This document shows positions 1-4,795 of a stretch of DNA of 7,408 nucleotides, piece by piece. A model generated the notes under the pieces. The model ran no database searches. It was not told where the DNA came from and saw only the letters and a program-made list of their open reading frames with translations. The number at the start of each line of letters is the position of its first letter. Position 1 is the stretch's first letter. Position numbers and translations under genes: made by a program. Location: positions 1 to 7,408 of the forward strand of contig CAYGHG010000122.1 of assembly GCA_964349515.1 (NCBI GenBank), read 5' to 3'. Origin of the DNA: CAYGHG01 sp964349515 (GTDB lineage Bacteria; Oederibacteriota; PGYV01; CAYGHG01).

Positions 1-1028
1 GTTTTAACCGTCAAGCCGCTGCCAAAACCGGCCTTTATGGATTCCTTTATGCCGTCAACAACACCCGGCAGCATTGCATATGAACCTGCCGCTATTTTAA
101 AGGGCCTCATGCTGAAAACGCCTTTTTCCGCACTCCTCGTCCAGTCAATGCCGTAAAGCAGGCATGACGCGAAACCTATCAACAGCGCCACCCTCGAGGC
201 ATAAACAGCGCCTTCGGCCGCGGCTGCTCCGGTCAGAGCCTCTGCAGCACCTCCGAACAAAAATGGCACGCTAAAGGAAATCACGATGAAAAACGACATC
301 CTCTTAAGCCCTGTCAGAACAGAAAACAATGACCCTTTCATAAGAAGCGACGAAAACAGCAGCGCGGCAGAACAAATGATGAAATCCTGAGCCGAAGCCG
401 ACATCAAAACAGCGGTGTCAGCCGCGATCAGCGCGGTTATTCTTGCCGGAATGCTGTAAATCACAGACTCTTTTTTTTCAATGTTGTTTTTAAGCGCAAA
501 AACGCCGGGTGTATTTTTCTTTTCAGATGCCCTGATGGCCGCGGAGGCCACGGCCCCCGTCACTATGCCTGCAGCGACCGCGCTTATTCCGAGCACAGGC
601 GCAAATGACAGGACAGCAGTAGATTTTATGAATACGAAATATACGACACCGAGCTGGGCTGCGTTGTGCGCGGCAGCACCCAGGACTGATATCCCGGTTA
701 AACTCAGAATCTTAAATCCCTTTTCTATTGTTGCCTTGTAAAAAAGAACCATTAATACAGAACTGCAGACAGCACCGCTTAACCCTATGAAAAAAGCCGG
801 AGTAAATATGGTTCCTGTGAACATCGCGCTTATAAAAACCCTTAATACTGAAATCTCTATGGCAGCGCGGGCGCCGATTCTTACAAGCGCTATCATTGTA
901 ATAATGTTTGCGAGCCCGAGCCTGACACCCGGCACCGGGTGCGGAAAAAATGATTCCAGAACCTGCAGCCCTGAGGCAAGCGCCACAAGAACCGCGGCCT
1001 GTTCTATCGTGTATGATGGCTTACTCAT
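1..1028 (-). CDS. Gx-family (HPP synthase component I-like) membrane protein fused to an ECF T-like domain, C-terminus off window
   Basis: The frame is open for 342 codons from ATG at 1028 to the window edge, so the C-terminus is missing. Residues about 8-165 match the Gx family (Pfam Hpre_diP_synt_I): an early LESFFPHPVPGVRLGLANII stretch, then SVLRVFISAMFTGTIFTPAF, then GAAAHNAAQLGVVYF and GIVTGAV. Despite the old enzyme name, this family is a membrane protein with an ECF S-component-like fold. After a charged linker (about 167-188, EKKNTPGVFALKNNIEKKES), residues 189-342 form a second hydrophobic block. It begins IPARITALIAAD and has ASRVALLIGFASCLLYGIDW, the order seen in CbiQ/EcfT T components; this second assignment is my inference from pattern. 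Its ATG overlaps the stop of the upstream NusG-II gene (ATGA), with no good Shine-Dalgarno, so translation is probably coupled. In Listeria-type flavin electron-transfer loci the equivalent protein would be EetB. Substrate unknown. Confidence 0.88.
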   Translation of the reverse strand, partial: MSKPSYTIEQAAVLVALASGLQVLESFFPHPVPGVRLGLANIITMIALVRIGARAAIEISVLRVFISAMFTGTIFTPAFFIGLSGAVCSSVLMVLFYKATIEKGFKILSLTGISVLGAAAHNAAQLGVVYFVFIKSTAVLSFAPVLGISAVAAGIVTGAVASAAIRASEKKNTPGVFALKNNIEKKESVIYSIPARITALIAADTAVLMSASAQDFIICSAALLFSSLLMKGSLFSVLTGLKRMSFFIVISFSVPFLFGGAAEALTGAAAAEGAVYASRVALLIGFASCLLYGIDWTRSAEKGVFSMRPFKIAAGSYAMLPGVVDGIKESIKAGFGSGLTVK

Positions 1029-1411
1029 CTTGACACCGCGTCATAATCTTTTTTCCCGCCCTTTATTTCTATCATTACCCTGTTCGGCACACAGGCAGAT
1101 ACATCGCCCGGTTTTGAAAGCCAGCCGGTATTTTTGCAGATTTTATGGCCGCAGGTGGATTCTGCTATCATGGCTCTGCCGTCTTTTATGATTATCAGGG
1201 TATTTCCGGCTTGTATTTCAGAGTCTGAATTTAGGGGACATTCACTTATGGAATTGCCGTTATATATTGATAGGGTATCTGAATGGCCTGTAAACGGCCT
1301 GAATACAGCAGCTGTAGAAAAAAATATTATCGCAGCGCATAATACGATGTCAGATACGCTGATTTTATGAATTTTATCTGTGTATGCTTTTACCGCCCTT
1401 TTATCAACCAT
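1025..1411 (-). CDS. NusG domain II-containing membrane-anchored protein (EetA-like)
   Basis: This 128-residue protein has a charged N-terminus, one membrane segment (about residues 21-37, DIVLCAAIIFFSTAAVF) and an extracytoplasmic NusG-domain-II (Pfam NusG_II). The hallmark is residues 85-117: STCGHKICKNTGWLSKPGD, then ACVPNRVMIEIKG, with cysteines at 87, 92 and 107 and a histidine at 89. Despite the name it has no KOW or NGN transcription-factor part. The family regularly sits beside apbE and Gx genes; in Listeria and Lactiplantibacillus electron-transfer loci I believe the equivalent is EetA (from memory). The role of the conserved Cys/His set is not established. The start is the first possible one, because an in-frame TAA lies 12 bases upstream. 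There is no Shine-Dalgarno, but a -10 box ends 6 bases before ATG, so a leaderless message is likely. The stop overlaps the next gene by 4 bases. Confidence 0.88.
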   Translation of the reverse strand: MVDKRAVKAYTDKIHKISVSDIVLCAAIIFFSTAAVFRPFTGHSDTLSIYNGNSISECPLNSDSEIQAGNTLIIIKDGRAMIAESTCGHKICKNTGWLSKPGDVSACVPNRVMIEIKGGKKDYDAVSR

Positions 1412-1417
1412 ATTAAC

Positions 1418-1447
1418 ATTTTAACAACCACTTAATTATTTTGTTAA
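1418..1447 (-). promoter_or_regulatory. sigma-70 promoter for the NusG-II/Gx pair, predicted leaderless
   Basis: On the minus strand, TTAACA (1447-1442) and TAAAAT (1423-1418) are separated by 18 bases; each hexamer matches consensus at 5 of 6. Six bases (GTTAAT) lie between the -10 box and ATG at 1411, which puts +1 on the A of the start codon. The absence of any Shine-Dalgarno agrees with this. The promoter is inside the 75-base gap after apbE, so the pair may be made both alone and by readthrough. Confidence 0.55.
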
Positions 1448-1486
1448 GTTTAATGTTGTATTGATTACAATTTCGGTGGTATTTAA

Positions 1487-2443
1487 CTACAACATCTCCT
1501 TGAAGTAGGAGGTAACCTTTATTGCACCGTTTGCATCCACTATTATGGCGTCCAGATCCGGAGTTTTTTCACAGAATTCAAGAGCTTTTTCAGCTTCCAT
1601 TACAAACAATGCCGTGGACATAGCATCGCAAAAAACCGGGTCAGAAGAAACAACTGTGATACTTTGCATACCCTGCGACGGATATCCTGTTTTAGGGTCG
1701 AGTATATGATGGTACCTCCTGCCTTCTTTTTCAAAAAATCGTTCATAATCACCGCTGGTCACAACAGCCATGTCCGTCATCTCAAGCACTCCAAGCATCC
1801 CCTTGCCGCGGGGTCGCTCTATTGCAATGCGCCACTCTTTTCCATAAAGCTTGCCGAGAGCATAAATATCGCCTGATACGTCTATAAGGGCGTTTTTAAC
1901 TCCGGCTGCCTTGAGGACTTTTAGGGCTTCAGCCACTGCATACCCCTGTGCGATGCCTCCAAAATCAAGCTGAAGCGCCGGGTCCTTTTTATATAGAACA
2001 CCATCTTTAATAAAGATTTTTTTATAGCTGCTGTGCTTTAGTTTTTGCCTGATTTCATTATCAGAAGGAAGCCGCGGTTCACCCTCTCCAGAAAAGTTCC
2101 ACAGTTTAGAAACGCCCCACAATGTGATGTCAAAAGCGCCGCCTGTCAACTCAGCTATTTCAAGAGACCTCTGCGCGAGCGCTACGGTCTCCGAGTCGCT
2201 TATCGGTATATTTTTTTCATTGAAGTCATTTACCGCAGAGCTATCAAGCTGCGACGACATCTTTTTGTCTATTTCCTGCATACGATCCATGGCAGCTTTA
2301 ATTTTCTTCAGTTCACCCTTTCCGCCCGGCACCTGTATGGTACAGTAGGAACCGAGCATGAACCGCGTGGACTTCTGTACCTGAGGGGAACAGCCTGCAA
2401 TAAAAATTATTATCACTAACGCTGCGGTCAGTTTAATTTTCAG
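1487..2443 (-). CDS. apbE: FAD:protein FMN transferase, ApbE family lipoprotein (CTG start)
   Basis: The enzyme transfers FMN from FAD onto Thr/Ser of exported flavoproteins, such as RnfG/RnfD, NqrB/NqrC or FMN-binding-domain proteins, outside the cytoplasmic membrane. Counting from the CTG start (318 residues), family motifs occur in order: TGGAFDITLWGVSKLWNF (about 100-117), LDFGGIAQGYAVAEAL (159-174), ALIDVSGDIYALG (185-197), TSGDYERFF (229-237), YHHILDPKTGYPS (244-256) and DAMSTALFVM (273-282). Length is normal for the family. The first ordinary start (GTG at 2416) would remove the charged n-region and has no Shine-Dalgarno. CTG at 2443 lies 6 bases after AGGAGG and gives MKIKLTAALVIIIFIAGC, a textbook lipoprotein signal with Cys18. 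It is followed by NusG-II and Gx genes, so it probably serves an extracytoplasmic flavin redox system. No flavin-acceptor protein is in this window. Confidence 0.95.
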   Translation of the reverse strand: MKIKLTAALVIIIFIAGCSPQVQKSTRFMLGSYCTIQVPGGKGELKKIKAAMDRMQEIDKKMSSQLDSSAVNDFNEKNIPISDSETVALAQRSLEIAELTGGAFDITLWGVSKLWNFSGEGEPRLPSDNEIRQKLKHSSYKKIFIKDGVLYKKDPALQLDFGGIAQGYAVAEALKVLKAAGVKNALIDVSGDIYALGKLYGKEWRIAIERPRGKGMLGVLEMTDMAVVTSGDYERFFEKEGRRYHHILDPKTGYPSQGMQSITVVSSDPVFCDAMSTALFVMEAEKALEFCEKTPDLDAIIVDANGAIKVTSYFKEML

Positions 2444-2449
2444 ATTACA

Positions 2450-2495
2450 CCTCCTTATTTTTTTTCATTATATTCACAATAGTATTAATAGTACA
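2450..2495 (-). promoter_or_regulatory. apbE promoter and Shine-Dalgarno
   Basis: A perfect TATAAT (2472-2467) has only a weak -35 (TGTACT at 2495-2490, 17-base spacer). Transcription would start near 2460, inside an A run, giving a leader of about 17 bases. That leader holds a perfect AGGAGG (2455-2450), 6 bases before the CTG codon at 2443. This Shine-Dalgarno is what decides the CTG start. The only ATG nearby (2468) overlaps the -10 box and would be outside the transcript. Confidence 0.55.
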
Positions 2496-2518
2496 GCAAA
2501 TCTTTGCTTCAATTATTA

Positions 2519-2556
2519 CCTCTCCCCTTTTCAGGGGAGAGGATTAAGGTGAGGGG
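2519..2556. repeat. dispersed-type intergenic palindromic repeat
   Basis: A perfect 9-bp inverted repeat, CCTCTCCCC / GGGGAGAGG with a 6-base loop (TTTTCA), is followed by ATTAAGGTGAGGGG. This combination looks like a widespread intergenic repeat I have seen in many bacterial genomes with long spacers. Only one copy is in this window, so the repeat status rests on recognition. It sits in the 227-base gap between apbE and the metallothionein-like gene; the rest of that gap (about 2557-2627) shows nothing I can assign. Confidence 0.5.
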
Positions 2557-2627
2557 TATGGTCTTTGTAATCCAGAGTAAGCCCTTTAACATGAAAAACC
2601 CGGCTGTTTCAACGACAGTAAAAAAAT

Positions 2628-2663
2628 AAAAAGAGAGCCCCTTATTACAGGGGCTCTCTTTTT
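2628..2663 (-). terminator. strong intrinsic terminator, possibly bidirectional
   Basis: A perfect 14-bp stem (2628-2641 with 2650-2663; core AGAGAGCCCC / GGGGCTCTCT) encloses an 8-base loop. On the minus strand the 3' arm runs into TTTTTATTTTTT, a good U tract, 8 bases after the stop of the metallothionein-like gene. The plus strand also ends in T residues, so it could stop transcription from either side. It isolates the Cys-rich operon from apbE. Confidence 0.9.
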
Positions 2664-2670
2664 AGAGCTA

Positions 2671-3042
2671 TTACTTTGCAGCGCAGGCCTTTTTTGCCTT
2701 ATCACCGCATTTTTTCATCTTCATCGAATCGCATTTCACGCCGTCCCCGCCGCAGCACTTGGCAGCACATTTGCCTTTGCATTCGCATTTATTACCGTCT
2801 TTACATCCGCAGTCACAGGCGCATTTGCCTTCGCATTTACATTCTTTGCCGTCCTTGCATCCGCAATCACAGGCGCACTCATCTGTGCACTTGCATTCCT
2901 TGCCCTCTTTACACCCGCAGTCACAGACACAGGATTTTGCGGATTTCATCTCTTTAGAACAGTGCTTTCCGGCTTCCGCAAAAGCGGCTGAGACAATTCC
3001 AAAGGCAAATATTACAGCTATAATGATTGATAATTTTTTCAT
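2671..3042 (-). CDS. secreted metallothionein-like Cys-rich repeat protein
   Basis: This 123-residue protein has a clear Sec signal peptide (MKKLSIIIAVIFAFGIVSAAFA, probable cut after residue 22) and no lipobox. The mature part is only Cys, Lys, Asp, Glu and Gly with few others: 25 cysteines in about 101 residues. Residues 38-91 are three tandem 18-residue repeats of the pattern CxCDCGCKxGxxCxCxxx, followed by a degenerate tail with KCCGG and KKC. Clustered Cys and no hydrophobic core suggest a metal-binding, metallothionein-like protein outside the cytoplasm; the metal is unknown. It does not match a named family that I recognise. A good Shine-Dalgarno (AAGGAGA) lies 7 bases before ATG. It follows another secreted Cys-rich gene by 36 bases with no promoter visible between, and ends at a strong terminator, so the two are probably one operon. 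Confidence 0.85.
   Translation of the reverse strand: MKKLSIIIAVIFAFGIVSAAFAEAGKHCSKEMKSAKSCVCDCGCKEGKECKCTDECACDCGCKDGKECKCEGKCACDCGCKDGNKCECKGKCAAKCCGGDGVKCDSMKMKKCGDKAKKACAAK
2770..2931 (-). repeat. three tandem 54-bp coding repeats
   Basis: Three head-to-tail 54-bp units encode 18-residue Cys-rich modules (residues 38-55, 56-73 and 74-91 of the metallothionein-like protein). The units differ at scattered bases, but the plan of seven cysteines per unit is unchanged. Such arrays can change copy number by recombination or slippage. Confidence 0.9.
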
Positions 3043-3078
3043 TTTAATCTCTCCTTTTTATGTTTGGAAGTACTGCCG

Positions 3079-3426
3079 TTACGAAAGGAAAGAACCTGCG
3101 GGCGGCCGGAGGAGCTCGTCAGAAGTAATCAGGTCATATTTTAGGATTGAAAGAACTATATTATCTTTTTTCTCTGTAATGTGGGCGTCTTCGCCAAATA
3201 AACAACCGGCCGCGGGATTCACAAAAATACATCCGCAGCCGCCTTTGTCAGCGCCGCAGGAGTTTTCTTCAACAGGAGTGCTTTCACAGCATCCGCCGCC
3301 TGCTGTAAAATCATTATCACTGCAGCAGCAGTCAGTATGAGAAGCACTCATGAGCGGCGCAGAAAACATGACCGCAGCAGCAGCTAAACACAACATGCCT
3401 TTAAGAACAAATCTGATATTTTTCAT
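3079..3426 (-). CDS. small secreted Cys-rich protein of unknown function
   Basis: This is a 115-residue protein that I do not recognise. It has a signal peptide (MKNIRFVLKGMLCLAAAAVMFSA, cut probably near residues 25-29). A Cys-rich segment at about 32-75 contains CCC, GGGCC, CG, CGC and a last single Cys. A short C-terminal tail (IVLSILKYDLITSDELLRPP) has no cysteine and is the most protein-like part. The cysteines could bind metal or form disulfides. It is the first gene of a probable two-gene operon with the metallothionein-like protein 36 bases downstream, which suggests a shared metal or redox stress role. There is no Shine-Dalgarno, and the promoter -10 box ends 6 bases before ATG, so the message is probably leaderless. 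An internal ATG (codon 11) would lose the positive n-region and is less likely. Confidence 0.75.
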   Translation of the reverse strand: MKNIRFVLKGMLCLAAAAVMFSAPLMSASHTDCCCSDNDFTAGGGCCESTPVEENSCGADKGGCGCIFVNPAAGCLFGEDAHITEKKDNIVLSILKYDLITSDELLRPPAGSFLS

Positions 3427-3432
3427 AATACA

Positions 3433-3460
3433 ATTATACCACCAATTTGGTAGTATTCAA
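3433..3460 (-). promoter_or_regulatory. sigma-70 promoter of the Cys-rich operon, predicted leaderless
   Basis: TTGAAT (3460-3455) and a perfect TATAAT (3438-3433) are separated by 16 bases. Exactly 6 bases (TGTATT) separate the -10 box from ATG at 3426, placing +1 on the start codon. The whole spacer is taken up by a palindrome, so the promoter is likely controlled by a DNA-binding protein. Confidence 0.7.
3436..3456. promoter_or_regulatory. 21-bp palindromic operator candidate in the promoter spacer
   Basis: Around a central base at 3446, 9 of 10 base pairs are symmetric; the core is ACCAA-N-TTGGT, flanked one base out by ATAC/GTAT. It overlaps the upstream edge of the -10 box, fills the spacer and touches the -35 box, a placement typical of a repressor site. 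The spacer is too short for classic MerR-type activation. The regulator is not encoded in the window; an Rrf2-, ArsR- or CsoR-type metal or redox sensor is a guess. Confidence 0.6.
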
Positions 3461-3498
3461 GCTAAAAATTTAATTTTTTGATTATATATCGGGATCTT

Positions 3499-4719
3499 TC
3501 AGACTTCCCTGATGGTAAATGTAAAAGTGCTGCCTTTGCCCGGCTCAGATTCAACGGATATTTTGCCGCCATGCATCTGCACTATTTTACTGCATATGGC
3601 AAGCCCCATACCGGTTCCCTGAAACCGGCTTCCTGCCCCGCCTCGCTCAAATATTTCAAATATCTTTTCTTGGTACTGCGGCTCTATTCCTATTCCGTTA
3701 TCTTTAACGGAAAATTTGCACTCGCCTCCGGTGTATCTTTTTCCGGAAATCTCAATTACAGGCTTTGATGCACCCTTAAATTTTATGGCATTGGCCGTCA
3801 GATTCTGGAACAAAACCGAAATCATGGCCTTATCAGCCACTATCCCCGGCAGCCCGCCTGCTTTTATCACGGCACCGCTCTCTTCGATTGCTTTTGCAAG
3901 ACGTGATTTTACAAACTCAATCATCTCGCCGCAGTCAACCAGTTCCCTGTCAAGGACGCGCCCTGACTGCCTCGTATATTCAAGCAGCCCTTTTATCAGC
4001 TCAATCATGTCAAAAGCGCCTTTTTTTGCCCAAGAAAGAAGTTCTTTGGCTTCAGTATCCAGGCACTCGGCTTTTTTTAATTCTAAAATATCAAGGTACC
4101 CGCTGATGGTTCTAAGCGGCTCTTTCAGGTCGTGTGTTATGATGTGTATGAACTGGTCCTTTGCCTCGTTCATTTTTTTAAGTTCTTCAACAGCCTTTTG
4201 CGCCTCTATTTCAGCGCTCCGCCTCTTCAAAACCTGCCAAATATGGCTGGCAAAAATGTGAAGTTCTTTTTCTTCCCACTCGTCGTAATCACCGCTTTTA
4301 TTGCCCACACCGACAATTGCCCTTATTTTTCCGCCGTCAAACACAGGCACACTCATATGATTATCCACATGAAAATGACCCTCCGGATAACCTTTTTTGT
4401 CTTTGTTTTTCTGATAACCATTATGCACAACAGGCCTGCGCAGCCTCACGCAGTCAGCCCAGATTCCCGCCTTGTCCAGAGAATAATGCCCCGGATTCTG
4501 CGCGCTGCAGTGCTTCATGACGTTTTTTGACCAAATGTACAATGATATGTTCTGCTCATCGTTTTTTACGAGATGAAAATAGCCTATGTCACTGTTGGTG
4601 AGCTTGACACACAATTCAAGAGAAGCTCTGGCGAGCTCCTCATAACCGCTGTCTATCATGCGGTTAATTTCCAGCATCATTAAAAGCTTGTTCTCATCGC
4701 TGTGCAATGGCCGACCCAT
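3499..4719 (-). CDS. GAF-domain sensor histidine kinase (orphan, cytoplasmic)
   Basis: This 406-residue kinase has no signal peptide or membrane segment, so it senses something inside the cell. A GAF domain (about 23-165; features include DIGYFHLV, GYPEGHFHVDNHMSVPVFDG and AIVGVGNKSGDYDE) is followed by a short coiled linker (about 170-190). Next comes the HisKA dimerisation helix with the phosphorylated His196 in ITHDLKEPLRTISGYLDIL. The HATPase domain has the N box FQNLTANAIKFKG (N306, N310), G1 DNGIGI (340-345), the F box IFEIFERGG and G2 GTGMGLAICSKIVQMHGG (368 onward). All catalytic motifs are intact. ATG at 4719 is preferred over GTG at 4725 because an AGGGGGTG stretch is well spaced only for the ATG. 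No response regulator is in the window, so its partner is elsewhere. The GAF ligand cannot be read from the sequence. The downstream Cys-rich operon has its own promoter and need not be its target. Confidence 0.93.
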   Translation of the reverse strand: MGRPLHSDENKLLMMLEINRMIDSGYEELARASLELCVKLTNSDIGYFHLVKNDEQNISLYIWSKNVMKHCSAQNPGHYSLDKAGIWADCVRLRRPVVHNGYQKNKDKKGYPEGHFHVDNHMSVPVFDGGKIRAIVGVGNKSGDYDEWEEKELHIFASHIWQVLKRRSAEIEAQKAVEELKKMNEAKDQFIHIITHDLKEPLRTISGYLDILELKKAECLDTEAKELLSWAKKGAFDMIELIKGLLEYTRQSGRVLDRELVDCGEMIEFVKSRLAKAIEESGAVIKAGGLPGIVADKAMISVLFQNLTANAIKFKGASKPVIEISGKRYTGGECKFSVKDNGIGIEPQYQEKIFEIFERGGAGSRFQGTGMGLAICSKIVQMHGGKISVESEPGKGSTFTFTIREV

Positions 4720-4757
4720 GCACACCCCCTATTCAAGATCAAATCCTGATAATGCTT

Positions 4758-4786
4758 ATATTACACCCGGAGCCAAATTCCGGCAA
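4758..4786 (-). promoter_or_regulatory. possible promoter of the histidine kinase gene
   Basis: TTGCCG (4786-4781) and TAATAT (4763-4758) are 17 bases apart, and the predicted leader of about 31 bases ends in an AGGGGGTG Shine-Dalgarno. A short inverted repeat, CCGGA/TCCGG with a 7-base gap (4767-4783), lies in the spacer. Both hexamers are imperfect, so this is a tentative call. Confidence 0.35.
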
Positions 4787-4795
4787 ACTAATAAT

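Noticed and set aside
481..1191. Plus-strand frames opposite the Gx-family gene
   Set aside because: The minus frame is continuously open with clear family motifs. The plus products are composition shadows.
1025..1411. Reading the NusG-II protein as a transcription elongation factor
   Set aside because: It has a membrane anchor and lacks NGN and KOW domains; only the name is shared with NusG.
2445..2468. Seven-codon leader peptide (MKKNKEV) before apbE
   Set aside because: Its ATG overlaps the TATAAT box and would lie upstream of the predicted transcript start; it also has no ribosome site.
2736..2930. Ala/Asn-rich minus-strand frame inside the metallothionein-like gene
   Set aside because: It is a frame-shifted reading of the 54-bp repeats. 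The main frame has a signal peptide and a Shine-Dalgarno; this one has neither.
2770..2931. CRISPR-like array of regular repeats
   Set aside because: The units are contiguous 54-bp coding repeats without spacers, in frame with a signal-peptide protein.
2759..3340. 193-codon plus-strand frame spanning both Cys-rich genes
   Set aside because: Low-complexity His/Leu/Pro/Ser product is the antisense image of the Cys repeats, and it has no ribosome site.
3461..3480. AT-rich inverted repeat after the kinase gene as a terminator
   Set aside because: The stem would be only A-T pairs around AAATTTAA, too weak to call a terminator.
3716..4261. 181-codon plus-strand frame opposite the histidine kinase
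   Set aside because: Antisense to intact kinase motifs, with no recognisable domain or start signal.
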